Shown here: positions 8,397-18,525 of the stretch, in pieces
How the letters are laid out: each line of letters begins with the position of its first letter
Position numbering within the stretch: position 1 is the stretch's first letter
Assembly (NCBI GenBank): GCA_964457755.1
Contig: CAYWGC010000003.1
Location: 75,936-139,935, forward strand
Origin: Tharpella sp964457755
GTDB lineage: Bacteria > Desulfobacterota > Anaeroferrophillalia > Anaeroferrophillales > Tharpellaceae
Direction of reading: 5' to 3'
DNA length: 64,000 nt
Notes under the pieces: model-generated
Database searches by the model: none
What the model saw: the letters and a program-made list of their open reading frames with translations, nothing else
What the model was told of the DNA's origin: nothing
Translations under genes and position numbers: made by a program

Positions 8397-9800
8397 TTGA
8401 AAAATTCCTCTGTTTTAGTTATTGACGACGAACAAGCCATACGCAGCGGCACTAGTATGGCTTTAGGTGAAGTTGGCTATTTAGTCGAGAGCTGTGCAAC
8501 GGGACAGGATGGACTGAAACAGGCCTTAAACGGTAATTTTGATTTAATCCTGCTCGATATCAAATTGCCGGATATCGACGGCATGGAGATCCTCAAAACC
8601 ATTCACCGAAATCAGCTGGATACTTATGTGATTATAATGACCGGCTTTGCTACCGTTCAAAATGCGGTGGAAGCGTTAAAGCTCGGAGCCTACGATTATC
8701 TCTCCAAACCTTTCAGTAGCGACGAACTTATTATTGCCGTTAATAAAGCAATCGAACACAAAACTCTTAAAGCCGACAATCTGACTTTGCGTCAGCAACT
8801 TTACCAACAGTACGACTTCAATAAAATTGTGGGGGAACATCCTCGGCTTAAAGAGGTATTTGCCCTCGTCAGCAAGGTTGCTCCTACCGACAGCACGGTT
8901 CTTCTCGACGGTGAAAGTGGAACCGGCAAAGAAATTATTGCCGGTTATATCCATACCTTGAGTAAACGGGCTTCACGCCAGTTCATCATTACTGACTGCA
9001 ACACTTTTTCCGACAATCTTTTAGAAAGTGAACTGTTCGGACACGTCAAAGGAGCCTTTACAGGAGCCATCCAGAATAAGCCCGGTATCTTTGAAACCGC
9101 TAATGGTGGTACGCTTTTTCTCGATGAGATCGCCAATTTGAGCCTCGAAATTCAAGGTAAGTTGCTACGCGTTCTGGAAAACCATGAATATAAGCCGGTA
9201 GGGGGCAGCCAAGTCAAAAAATCAAATGTCCGCATTATTGCCGCTACCAATCGCGATTTAAAAACAATGGTCGAAAATGGGGAGTTCCGGGAGGATCTCT
9301 TTTACCGCATGAATGTTTTTCCAATCTTTCTACCGCCGCTACGTGAAAGAAAAAGCGATATCCCCAAACTGGCTTACCACTTTTTGCGCTTAGCCTGTAA
9401 AAGTATGGGGAAAAAAGTTGATGGCTTTTCTGATGATGCCATGGAGATGATGGTCAACCAAGATTGGCCCGGCAATATTCGCCAGCTTAAAAATGTGGTT
9501 GAACGTCTTGTCATCATGTCGGATCAGGAGATGGTTAACTACAGCTGTCTGCAAAACCATTTTGAAATAAGCCGATGTCCGGAAAAGGATTCGGTGCCCA
9601 ACACCCTGACTGAACTAAAATCTTTCAAACGCGAGCTCTTAACAAAAGAGTATGACAAGGTTGAAAATGCTTTCTTGCAAAAAGCGTTGGCGGCCGAAAA
9701 CGGTAATATCTCTCGAGCCTCTCGCCGGGTCGGTATGCAACGATCCAATTTTTCCACCCTCATGAAAAAACATCATCATCATCCAACAACTTCCAACTAG
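8397..9800 (+). CDS. NtrC-type response regulator, sigma-54-dependent activator
   Basis: This protein of 467 residues has the full NtrC architecture. A receiver domain (1-120) has the phospho-acceptor Asp54 in LLDIKLPD. An AAA+ domain (about 140-375) has Walker A GESGTGKE, the sigma-54 contact motif GAFTGA, and FLDEIANLSLEIQGKLLRVLE. A C-terminal Fis-type helix-turn-helix ends in RASRRVGMQRSNFSTLMKKH. The start is a TTG at 8397 with a weak ribosome site; an in-frame TAA four codons upstream leaves little choice if the receiver is complete. Directly downstream lies a consensus sigma-54 promoter in front of the regulator/Hdr/formate-dehydrogenase operon, its obvious target. Its kinase could be the one at 11092-12354. 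Confidence 0.93.
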   Translation: MKNSSVLVIDDEQAIRSGTSMALGEVGYLVESCATGQDGLKQALNGNFDLILLDIKLPDIDGMEILKTIHRNQLDTYVIIMTGFATVQNAVEALKLGAYDYLSKPFSSDELIIAVNKAIEHKTLKADNLTLRQQLYQQYDFNKIVGEHPRLKEVFALVSKVAPTDSTVLLDGESGTGKEIIAGYIHTLSKRASRQFIITDCNTFSDNLLESELFGHVKGAFTGAIQNKPGIFETANGGTLFLDEIANLSLEIQGKLLRVLENHEYKPVGGSQVKKSNVRIIAATNRDLKTMVENGEFREDLFYRMNVFPIFLPPLRERKSDIPKLAYHFLRLACKSMGKKVDGFSDDAMEMMVNQDWPGNIRQLKNVVERLVIMSDQEMVNYSCLQNHFEISRCPEKDSVPNTLTELKSFKRELLTKEYDKVENAFLQKALAAENGNISRASRRVGMQRSNFSTLMKKHHHHPTTSN

Positions 9801-9952
9801 AAGGCTGTCCGAGAATAGAAATTTTTTCTCAGATCGAGGCATTTTTTGAAAATAAAGCCCCACCCAGTTGTTCCATCCTGCAACCTTGCTGTATATATGT
9901 CGCTCCCTCCTGTATATTTATTTATTCAGCTATCTAACTGAGCAAACAGCAG

Positions 9953-9993
9953 TAAAATATTATATTTTAAATTTATGTATATATAATATTTTA
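9953..9993. repeat. 13-bp perfect inverted repeat upstream of the sigma-54 promoter
   Basis: TAAAATATTATAT (9953-9965) and ATATAATATTTTA (9981-9993) are exact complements around a 15-nt spacer, about 100 bp before the -24/-12 promoter. The position suits an enhancer for the upstream activator, but AT-rich palindromes are common and it may be incidental. Confidence 0.35.
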
Positions 9994-10094
9994 TACTATT
10001 TTATAGGATCTGAGAGGTCATGTTATATCCAGCTCTTATGTGTAACTTATTGTTATTACAGTTTAATAGCGAAACTATGACTTGTTTGTTATGA

Positions 10095-10111
10095 TTGGCA
10101 CAAACGTTGCT
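10095..10111 (+). promoter_or_regulatory. Sigma-54 (-24/-12) promoter for the response regulator-Hdr-Fdh operon
   Basis: TTGGCACAAACGTTGCT matches the sigma-54 consensus TGGCAC-N5-TTGCW exactly, with TGGCAC at 10096-10101 and TTGC at 10107-10110. It lies 55 bp upstream of the ATG at 10166 in an otherwise gene-free 365-bp gap, and follows a gene for a sigma-54 activator. Confidence 0.85.
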
Positions 10112-10165
10112 GGTTATATTCTTAAGAAATAAAAGTGAATTTCTTGAGAAAAAAGGAGGCGTATC

Positions 10166-10846
10166 ATGGCACACGCACAATTAAAGCAAGACCAACCGTA
10201 TGAAGTCTATCCACACATCCTCATAATGGAAGATGATTGTAATGTTGCTAAAGGGCTTGAAATGACGTTAACCGAGGCGGGATATGGCGTTTATGTCGCC
10301 GGAACCGGCAAGATGGCAATGGATGCTTTTAGAGATGAACATTTCGATCTTCTGATTGCTGATTTGCGCTTACCGGATACCAATGGCATGGAGATTATTC
10401 GCCAAGTAAAAGAACTTGAGCCAAAAACTGAAGTTATCGCCATCACCGGCTATCCGACTACAGCCATAGCCGTAGAGGCAATGAAGCTCAAAGTTAATGA
10501 TTTTCTTCCCAAACCATTTAATGAAGATCAAATTAAAACGGCGGTCAGCAAAGCTCTTCATGTTCGCGAAGTAAAACCGACCGTTAACGCAGCCAAAAGC
10601 GAAGAAGAGAAGCTGATTCAGAAGAGAGAAGTAACCGAAGTCTTAAACCGTACTGCTGATGACAGTAAATTCTGGGCTAGCTTAGTGGAAAATGGTTCTG
10701 AAGCTCTTAAGACCTACAGCCTCTCAAGCGAAGCTAAAGCTGCAATCCTGTCGGGAGATCTGCGCTGGATTAACCAGAATATTGGAGAACTGACTCAGAA
10801 ACAGTTGATGTTCATTTACAAACGGCTTGAATCCGAAGCTTGGTAG
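10166..10846 (+). CDS. Response regulator with non-DNA-binding C-terminal domain
   Basis: An N-terminal receiver (about residues 17-135) has the phospho-acceptor Asp66 in LLIADLRLPDTNG and the conserved Lys in FLPKPF. The following 90 residues have no helix-turn-helix or catalytic motif. They end in a compact conserved-looking segment, EAKAAILSGDLRWINQNIGE followed by KRLESEAW, probably a small helical protein-interaction domain. It is the first gene behind the sigma-54 promoter, with a strong AAGGAGG. Placement before the kinase and Hdr genes suggests a signalling or adaptor role for the operon rather than direct DNA binding; this is inference. Confidence 0.85.
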   Translation: MAHAQLKQDQPYEVYPHILIMEDDCNVAKGLEMTLTEAGYGVYVAGTGKMAMDAFRDEHFDLLIADLRLPDTNGMEIIRQVKELEPKTEVIAITGYPTTAIAVEAMKLKVNDFLPKPFNEDQIKTAVSKALHVREVKPTVNAAKSEEEKLIQKREVTEVLNRTADDSKFWASLVENGSEALKTYSLSSEAKAAILSGDLRWINQNIGELTQKQLMFIYKRLESEAW

Positions 10847-11091
10847 GCTAAATTGACCAAGTTGAGTACCCCGGAGCCAAACTTATTTATGTGTTTGTTT
10901 GTGTGAGTCTTGGGCTTGTTCGATTAACCACAGGCTCATACAGGCAAATGCAATCAAGGGCGTTTTTGGCCACAGACTCACGCAGACGGGCACAGAAAAA
11001 GGCAAGGGCAAAAGTGGTTTTTATCGTGGGTGTAAGAAAGCAGTTGAATTCGGTATTGAGCGAGAGATAATAGCAACTAACAGGTGCGTGG

Positions 11092-12354
11092 ATGAATTCT
11101 GTAAATGTATTTAAAAATTACTTTGGTGTCTTCAGAGACATTATCAGCGAGATGCATTCCGGCGAGATGCATTCCAGCGAAAGCCTTGAAAATGTGCTTA
11201 ATCTGGGAGTCAAAAAAACAGTTGAAATTCTACAAGCAAAAGGTGCAGTGGTTCGACTTTTTGACCCATCAACTATGCAGCTTGAAACACGAGCTGTTTG
11301 GCGTACTGATAAATCCTATTTCTGTAACGGCCCGGGAACCAGCGAAAGGCTACGGCAACTTAATTCCGGGGTTGAAAAAATTCATTTTATGAGCGATATC
11401 CTCAACTCCCCGGAGCTTATTTCTGCGCAGCAGACATGGGATGAAGGCATTCGCCTGATCATGGAGATTCCATTAGCCATGGACACCCAGATCCTGGGAG
11501 TAATGCGCATCTATCTGACTGAAAACCGCCAATTTTCAGATGATGAGCTCGGTTTTGTCCTGACGGTATCAGAACAGTTCGCCTGCGTCATCGGCCGGGT
11601 ACAGTGCGCTGAAATCATGGAGGCCCAGTATGATCAGCTAGTTAAACAAACCGAAAAAATGTCGTCCCTGGGTCGCATGGCATCCGGCATTGCCCATGAA
11701 ATTAACAACCCCTTGGCCGGTATTCTGCTCTACAGCTCCAACCTTATCAAAAAAGTTCCCGATCAAAGTCCACTTAAAGAAGGGCTTGATATCATTATGA
11801 GTGAAACAACACGCTGTAAGGGTATAATTCAGGGTCTTCTCGAATTCGCCCGTGACCGGGAACCGCAAAAAGTTCCCACAAATATCAACACCATCGTAAA
11901 AAAATCCTTACAAATCCTGAAAAATGAATTTTACATTCACCACATCACTATCGAGCAAGAGCTGGGTAAAAATTTAATCCAGGTTTCCTTGGATGAAAAC
12001 CAGATTGAACAAGTTCTGGTTAATATTCTGATCAATGCCATACATGCCATCGACAAAAACGGCACGATCTCAATTAAAACCAGCACCAAAGCATTACATG
12101 ACAATCTGAAAATTGAAATTTCCGATAACGGATGCGGCATCGCCAAAGAGCAAATCGATAAGATCTTTGATCCTTTTTTTTCCACCAAAGCCAGCGGTAC
12201 CGGGCTCGGACTGGCGGTTAGTTACGGCATCATCAACAACCATCAGGGCAGCATCAAAGTTGATAGTAAACCGGGGCAAGGCACCCGTTTCACAATAACG
12301 TTGCCGGTTCTGCCCTCGAACGACAGAGATGTAAAAAAGCAGGTTTTAACATGA
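11092..12354 (+). CDS. GAF-domain sensor histidine kinase, soluble
   Basis: This protein of 420 residues has no membrane segments. A GAF-type sensor domain (about 30-180) is followed by a DHp helix with the phospho-accepting His202 in GIAHEINNPLAG. A HATPase_c domain (about 300-410) has the N box, DNGCGIA and GTGLGLAVSYGI. The soluble sensor suggests an internal redox or metabolite cue. A 15-bp tandem duplication near the 5' end gives the repeated peptide GEMHS. The 3' end overlaps the next response regulator by 4 bp, so the two are translationally coupled. In the preceding gap (10847-11091) I see no clear element. Confidence 0.92.
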   Translation: MNSVNVFKNYFGVFRDIISEMHSGEMHSSESLENVLNLGVKKTVEILQAKGAVVRLFDPSTMQLETRAVWRTDKSYFCNGPGTSERLRQLNSGVEKIHFMSDILNSPELISAQQTWDEGIRLIMEIPLAMDTQILGVMRIYLTENRQFSDDELGFVLTVSEQFACVIGRVQCAEIMEAQYDQLVKQTEKMSSLGRMASGIAHEINNPLAGILLYSSNLIKKVPDQSPLKEGLDIIMSETTRCKGIIQGLLEFARDREPQKVPTNINTIVKKSLQILKNEFYIHHITIEQELGKNLIQVSLDENQIEQVLVNILINAIHAIDKNGTISIKTSTKALHDNLKIEISDNGCGIAKEQIDKIFDPFFSTKASGTGLGLAVSYGIINNHQGSIKVDSKPGQGTRFTITLPVLPSNDRDVKKQVLT

Positions 12355-12716
12355 AAACGTTAAAAATACTCGTTATTGACGACGAAAAAGTCATCTGCAA
12401 TGCCTGCCATCTCATCCTTTCTGAAAAAGGGCATATGGTGGAGCACAAAACCGATGGTTTGTCCGCACTCAAAGCTCTACAGTCCGGCAACTATGACGTC
12501 ATTCTGCTTGACATGATGCTACCGGATATGGAAGGTATGGAGATACTAAAAATAATCAAGCAGGAAACACCACAAACCGGCGTCATCGTTATCACCGGCT
12601 ATTCAACCGTTGCCAATGCATTGAAGGCTATGAAACTTGGGGCTGCAGACTATCTTGCCAAACCATTCAGTGAAGACGAGCTGCTGGCCTCCATCGAAAA
12701 GGTTTGTTCTACCTGA
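12351..12716 (+). CDS. Single-domain response regulator
   Basis: This protein of 121 residues is a receiver domain only. The acidic pocket is in LVIDDEK, the phospho-acceptor is Asp54 in ILLDMMLPD, and the Lys lies in YLAKPFSEDEL. It overlaps the kinase gene and probably receives phosphate from it, either acting by protein contact or relaying to the sigma-54 activator. It ends 36 bp before the Hdr-related membrane gene. Confidence 0.9.
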   Translation: MKTLKILVIDDEKVICNACHLILSEKGHMVEHKTDGLSALKALQSGNYDVILLDMMLPDMEGMEILKIIKQETPQTGVIVITGYSTVANALKAMKLGAADYLAKPFSEDELLASIEKVCST

Positions 12717-12752
12717 CAACCAATGTAGTTTTATGAAAAGTCGGAGTTTACT

Positions 12753-14528
12753 ATGCTGTATAAAGTACTTCTAAATACATCTTTAATTATCTTCAGCTTA
12801 GGCTTGTTTTACAAAATTTTTTCCTGGCTTGGCTGCAACCCCAGGTTGAAAACAACCGAGTCAAGCTGGACAATACGTCTGCAAGCTGGCTTTACGGGGA
12901 TCGTGAAAACTGTTTTCAGTAAAAAATTATTTACTCTGCTGAAAATTTTTATCACCGATATTATTTTTCAGATAAGAACTTTAAAAGAAGACCCCTGGCG
13001 CTGGTTCATGCATATCCTCATCTATTGGGGTTTCATGCTGCTGGTCATGCTGCATGCCCTGGATCAGCTGATTACGCAAAAACTGTTCAGCGACTACGTT
13101 CCGACTTTAAACCCCTATCTTTTCTTAAGAGACTTTTTTGCTGCCATGGTTATGGCGGGCTTGGTATTGGCTGTCTTTCGCCGCTTCATCCACAAGCCTC
13201 TCCGCTTAAAATCAAATCGTATGGATTATTATGCGATCATTATTGTCGCTCTCATTATTGTTTCGGGAGTCTGTCTGGAGGGATTGAAAATATCATCCTA
13301 CAGAGAGTTTCAAAACATGGAAAAGGAGTACGCAGCCCTTGATGATGAAAAAGATATCAGAGCCCTGGAAAGCCTCTGGGTCAAGGATTACGGTCTCGCT
13401 TCAGCAAACATCACCGGCCCTTTTGATAATGCCGTGATAGAGCAAGGACACGAGCTGAACGAAGAAAATTGTGCTTCTTGCCACGCCTCTAACAAATGGG
13501 CCTTTGCCGGCTATGGTATTGCCACCCTCATAAAACCAGCAGCCCTGCACATGGAACGGGTCGGAGCTGTTACTATGCTCTTTTTTCTGCACATCATTTC
13601 GGTTTTTCTAGGCCTTGCCTACCTACCTTTCAGCAAGATGTTCCATGTTATCGCCACTCCTTTCAGCCTACTGACCAATGCTGTGATGGAGCCGGGTAAA
13701 TCCAACCCGATCAATGTCAAGACCCGACAGATGATGGAACTTGATGCCTGTACCCACTGCGGAACCTGCAACCAGTACTGTTCCGCCATGATGGTTTATG
13801 AAGCCCGAGGCAATGTTTGTATCCTACCATCTGAAAAAATGACTTTTCTGAAAGCCATGGTTAACGGTAAATCCCTTAACCAGACCCAGCGCGGGGCCAT
13901 TCTCGAAGGAGTCTATCTCTGCACAAACTGTGATCGCTGTACGGTAGTCTGTCCCGCCGGCATCAACCTTAAACAGTTATGGCTTAATGTTCGGGAAGAT
14001 TTATTGCAACAGGGAGATACACAGCCAATCATGTTTTCACCACTTTCCCTGGTTCGCAGCCTGCATCGTCAAGAGCTGCCCCCCGAGGATTACCAGAAAC
14101 CGTTAACCGCAACCGGCCAAGCTCTAGCCGGAGATTTCAAAATTTTAACCGAGCCTAGCAAAATATTTTCGTTACCAACAAATACCGTCCCGAACCAGGA
14201 TACGACACTACTGGATCACAATTTTATCGCTTGTTTCGGTTGTCAAACCTGTACAACAAGCTGTCCAGTGGTCAAAAATTATGAAAATCCAGAAGCCGAA
14301 CTGGGACTGTTGCCGCATCAGATCATGTATTGCCTGGCCTCAGGCCTGACTGAAATTGCACTTGGATCCCGTATGCTCTGGGTCTGTTTGACCTGTTACC
14401 AATGCCAGGAAAATTGCCCGCAACAGGTCGAGATTACAGACATCTTTTATGAATTGAAGAACCAGGCAGTACAAAATCTGGTCGACGCAGACACCCTAAA
14501 AACGATGAAAAACGAACTAACTAAATAG
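12753..14528 (+). CDS. Membrane HdrE-like/Fe-S protein fused to an HdrC-like module
   Basis: This fusion of 591 residues starts with an integral membrane domain of the NarI/HdrE/DsrM kind with about five helices (residues 5-25, 85-110, 125-148, 155-178, 270-292). A c-heme motif, CASCH (about residue 240), lies in the loop before the last helix. Next is a ferredoxin block, CTHCGTCNQYC and CTNCDRCTVVCPAG (about 330-410). A second block at the C-terminus, CFGCQTCTTSCPVV and CLTCYQCQENCPQQ (about 490-590), matches HdrC. The protein would link the soluble HdrB/HdrA core to the quinone pool. No separate hdrC is present, so the C-terminal part likely serves as HdrC. The ATG follows GGAG and hdrB comes next. 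Confidence 0.85.
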   Translation: MLYKVLLNTSLIIFSLGLFYKIFSWLGCNPRLKTTESSWTIRLQAGFTGIVKTVFSKKLFTLLKIFITDIIFQIRTLKEDPWRWFMHILIYWGFMLLVMLHALDQLITQKLFSDYVPTLNPYLFLRDFFAAMVMAGLVLAVFRRFIHKPLRLKSNRMDYYAIIIVALIIVSGVCLEGLKISSYREFQNMEKEYAALDDEKDIRALESLWVKDYGLASANITGPFDNAVIEQGHELNEENCASCHASNKWAFAGYGIATLIKPAALHMERVGAVTMLFFLHIISVFLGLAYLPFSKMFHVIATPFSLLTNAVMEPGKSNPINVKTRQMMELDACTHCGTCNQYCSAMMVYEARGNVCILPSEKMTFLKAMVNGKSLNQTQRGAILEGVYLCTNCDRCTVVCPAGINLKQLWLNVREDLLQQGDTQPIMFSPLSLVRSLHRQELPPEDYQKPLTATGQALAGDFKILTEPSKIFSLPTNTVPNQDTTLLDHNFIACFGCQTCTTSCPVVKNYENPEAELGLLPHQIMYCLASGLTEIALGSRMLWVCLTCYQCQENCPQQVEITDIFYELKNQAVQNLVDADTLKTMKNELTK

Positions 14529-14541
14529 GGACATTTAACAA

Positions 14542-15420
14542 ATGAATAAATATGCTTTTTTTCTGGGTTGCAACATCCCGGCCCGGGTCAGTCAATATGA
14601 AACTGCCTCCAGGATGGTACTAAACAGGCTGGGCGTCGAACTGGTTGATATCCGGCAATTCAACTGTTGCGGCTACCCGTTGCGCAACAGCGATAGTAGA
14701 GCCTACCTGCTTTCGGCAGTTCGCAATCTGGCCTTGGCCGAGGAACAAAATCTTGACATACTGGTACTTTGCCAGTGCTGTTTCGGCAGCCTCAAAAAAG
14801 CCGCCCAACTGATGGCTCAAGGTGGTTCAATACAGGATGAAGTGCACAACTTCTTAGCCAGCGAGAATCTCAAATACCAAGGTAATGTTAAAATTAAGCA
14901 TCTCCTCACAGTGTTAAACCATGATGTCGGTATCGACACCATCCGCCAACAGCTTAGCTCTACCTTTAAAGACCTCAAGATTGCCGTGCAATATGGTTGT
15001 CATGGACTACGGCCGAGCCCGGTCACACAATTTGATGACCCGTTCAACCCTTCCATATTCGATGAACTGGTAATGGTTACCGGAGCTCAAAGTGTCGACT
15101 GGCCACTGAAACTTGAGTGTTGCGGCGCTCCGGCACTGGGCATTGATGATGATCTCTCCAACAGTTTAGCCGGTAAAAAAATCCTGGATGGGAAAAAAGC
15201 CGGAGCCCAATATCTTTGCACGGTCTGTCCCTACTGTCATCTCCAGTTTGATACCGTGCAGGCGATGATGCTTGAACAAGAGAATCTTAAAGAGCCGCTT
15301 CCGGCGATTCTCTACCCTCAGCTTCTCGGTCTCGGCATGGGCATCGACGGTGATCTTCTGGGCCTCGACCAAAACCAGCTTGAAATTGGTGACATTAGAA
15401 ATTTTTTGGGTAAGGAGTAA
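14542..15420 (+). CDS. hdrB: Heterodisulfide reductase subunit B-like protein
   Basis: This protein of 292 residues has two CCG domains: FNCCGYPLRN with CQCCFGS, and ECCGAPALG with CTVCPYCHLQFD. In HdrB these cysteines hold the pair of non-cubane [4Fe-4S] clusters that reduce disulfides. The N-terminus KYAFFLGCNIPARVSQYE is typical. It lies between the HdrC-containing fusion and hdrA. In organisms without methanogenic heterodisulfide the substrate is unknown; a thiol/disulfide or another redox partner is possible. Confidence 0.93.
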   Translation: MNKYAFFLGCNIPARVSQYETASRMVLNRLGVELVDIRQFNCCGYPLRNSDSRAYLLSAVRNLALAEEQNLDILVLCQCCFGSLKKAAQLMAQGGSIQDEVHNFLASENLKYQGNVKIKHLLTVLNHDVGIDTIRQQLSSTFKDLKIAVQYGCHGLRPSPVTQFDDPFNPSIFDELVMVTGAQSVDWPLKLECCGAPALGIDDDLSNSLAGKKILDGKKAGAQYLCTVCPYCHLQFDTVQAMMLEQENLKEPLPAILYPQLLGLGMGIDGDLLGLDQNQLEIGDIRNFLGKE

Positions 15421-15423
15421 AAA

Positions 15424-18400
15424 ATGTTAGAGCAAAAATCTGGAGCCGTTATGATAGTAGGCGGCGGTATCAGCGGCATGCAGAGCGCCCTCGATTTAGC
15501 TGATTCCGGCTTCTATGTTTACCTGGTCGAAAGATCGAGTTCAATCGGCGGCATGATGGCCCAACTGGACAAGACTTTTCCGACTAACGATTGCTCGATG
15601 TGAATTATCTCACCCAAACTGGTCGAGGTCGGCCGGCACATCAATATTGAACTTTTGACTCTCTCCGAGCTTACTGAAATCAGTGGGGAAGAAGGCAATT
15701 TTACGGTTTCTGTTACGCAGCACCCCCGTTATGTCGATATGGAGAAGTGTATTGCCTGCGGTTTATGTGCTGAAAAATGTCCCAAGAAAGTTCCCGATGC
15801 CTACAACCAGGGCCTGATCAATCGCAAGGCGATTTACCTCGAATACGCTCAGGGTGTACCCTTGAAATATGCAATCGACCCTGAATACTGTATTTACTTT
15901 AAAAAGGGTAAATGTAAGGTCTGTGAAAAGGTTTGTCCAGCCGACGCCATCAACTTTGACGAACTTGAAAAAAAACTCTCTTTTAACGTCGGGGCCGTAA
16001 TCCTGGCTCCGGGGGGGACGACCTACGATCCCGGTCGCAACGACAGCTTCGGCTATAAAAAATACCCTAACGTTGTTACCAGTCTTGAATTTGAAAGAAT
16101 GCTTTCCGCTTCGGGCCCGACCGGTGGCCACTTGTTCAGGCCATCCGATGGCCAGGAGATGAAAAAAATTGCCTGGATTCAATGTGTTGGTTCCCGGGAT
16201 GAACGGCCGTCGGGCAATCCCTACTGCTCTTCGATCTGCTGTACCTATGCCATCAAAGAGGCGATGCTGGCTAAAGAACATAGTAAAGCCGACCTCGATG
16301 CCGCGATTTTCTATATCGACATCCGCACTAACGGCAAAGATTTTGAAAGATATTACAATCGCGCCGAAAATGAGCTCGGAGTCCGCTTCATCAAAGCCAA
16401 AGTTGCCAGTGCGCCGCCGGTACCGGGTAGCGAAACCCACTTAATCTCCTATATTGATGAAGGCGGATGCAGTCAGGCCGAGGAATTTGATCTGATCGTG
16501 CTTTCGGTTGGCCTGGAAACCACCGGTGTCAGCGCTGAATTGGCACAAAAGGCCGGCATTGCATTAAATAAATATGGTTATGCCGAAACTTGCGGCTTCA
16601 CTCCAGTCAGTACCACCAAGCCTGGCATCTATGTGGGCGGCGCTTTTCAAGCCCCCAAGGATATTCCCTCTTGTGTGATTGATGCCAGTGCTGCGGCCGG
16701 CATGGCGGAGAGTCGGCTTTCGGAGGTGCGCTGGTCGCAAACCCGATCCCAAGTAATCCCGCCGGAACAGGATGTTCGTGACCAAACACCTCGTATCGGA
16801 GTTTTTGTCTGCTGCTGCGGAACCAATATCGCTGGGGTTGTCGATGTCCCCGCGGTTGTCGAGTTTGCCCAAAAACTGCCGGGGGTCGTCTACGCCGAAC
16901 AGAATCTGTTCAGCTGTTCCCAGGATACCCAGGATAAAATTGCTAGCATCATCAAAGAAAAAGAGCTCAACCGGGCCGTAGTCGCCGCCTGCTCACCCAA
17001 AACCCATGAACCGCTTTTTCAGGAAACCTTGATCAATGCGGGCCTCAATAAATATCTTTTTGAGATGGCCAATATCCGCAACCATTGTTCATGGGTCCAT
17101 AAAGATGCCCCGGAACTTGCCACTCAAAAAGCCAAAGACCTGGTCAAAATGGCGGTCGCCAAAGCCCAATTGCTTGAACCGTTGGAGGAACCGGTAATTG
17201 AGGTCACCCATGCCGCGCTGATTATCGGTGGTGGCGTGACTGGTATGGAAACCGCTAAAAACCTGGCTGAGCAGGGCTATCAGGTCTACCTGCTGGAAAA
17301 AGAGGATCAGCTCGGTGGCCAGGCTCTGCAGCTTCACCAGACCTGGCAGGGTGACAATATCAGTAATTATATTAAACAACTGATCAGCTTCGTAAACGCG
17401 CATAAGAATATCGAAATATTTTTTAATGCAAAGATCGAGAAAGTCGAAGGTTTTGTCGGCAATTTTGAGACCGCTGTTGAAAGCCGTAATGGTCACTGGG
17501 TTCTTGAACACGGGGTCACTGTCATTGCCTGCGGAGCCCAAGAATTAAAATCCGATTTATACCTTTATGGTAGCGATACCCGGGTCGTTACTGGTCTTGA
17601 ACTACAGAAGTGCCTGCTTGAAGAGGGGGCTGAACTGAAACCAAGCCAGAGGGTTGTTTTTATTCAATGTGTCGGCTCGCGCATTCCCGAAAGACCTTAT
17701 TGTTCCAAACTCTGCTGCAGCCAATCAATCCGCAGTGCTTTAACACTCAAAGAACTCAACCCCAAAAGCGAAATTTTCATCCTCTACCGGGATATTCGTA
17801 CTTATGGATTTCAGGAAGAGATCTATCACCGGGCCCGGGCCGCGGGTATCATTTTTGTCCGTTTCAATCCAGACGAGGAATTTGTCGTCAACCAGGATGA
17901 AAATAATCAGCTTATGGTTTCGTTTACCGACACTGTGCTGAGGCGTCGTATGCAGATCAGACCTGAACTTTTGGTTCTGGCCAGTGCCATAGTTCCGGAA
18001 GCTCATAACCCCCTGGCCCAGTTCTATAAAATTTCCCAGAACGAGGACAATTTTTTCATGGAGGCCCATGCCAAGCTGCGGCCGGTGGATTGTGCGACTG
18101 ACGGAGTTTTTATTTGTGGTCTGGCCCATGCTCCCAAACCGATCGATGAATCGATTGCCCAGGCCCATGCGGTTGCAGCCCGGGCTGCAACTATTCTTTC
18201 CCAAAAGAGCATCAAGGGTGACGGCATTGTTTCATATATTGATCCCGAACTCTGTTCCGGCTGTCTTGGTTGTGTCAATGTCTGCCCCTATGGTGCAATC
18301 TCCTTTATCGAAGAAAAAAAAGCGGTCGAAGTTAATCCGGCTCTATGTAAAGGCTGTGGGGCTTGCGCTGCGGCCTGTCCCTCAGAAGTACCGGTGATCA

Positions 18401-18453
18401 GGGGTTTTAACAACCAACAGATTTATGCGCAAATTGCCGGTGCGTTAATTTGA
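15424..18453 (+). CDS. hdrA: Double HdrA flavoprotein (HdrA'-HdrA fusion), selenocysteine-containing
   Basis: HdrA is the flavin-bifurcating subunit of heterodisulfide reductases. From the ATG at 15424 the protein has 1009 residues with an in-frame UGA at 15601-15603 (residue 60) in PTNDCSM-UGA-IISPKL, where family members have Cys or Sec. A hairpin with loop GAGGTC follows 15 nt later. Order: FAD motif GGGISG (13-18), Sec60, ferredoxin motif CIACGLCAEKCP, CSSICCTYAIKEA, then a second HdrA unit. That unit begins GVFVCCCGTNIAG, with FAD motif IIGGGVTGMETAKNLAEQGY and CSKLCCSQSIRSA, and ends in two [4Fe-4S] motifs, CSGCLGCVNVCP and CKGCGACAAACP. The second unit lacks the NDCSM[C/U] motif. It lies 3 bp after hdrB in one operon with mvhD and fdhA. 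Confidence 0.93.
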
Positions 18454-18525
18454 AGTAAACAATTAACCGTTAACAATCAGGTATCAGATTTTAGCTGGCC
18501 CCTGACAGCTTAATTTTTGCAAGCT

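Noticed and set aside
15763..16440. 225-codon minus-strand open frame
   Set aside because: It lies antisense inside hdrA, whose motifs are unmistakable; long antisense frames are common there.
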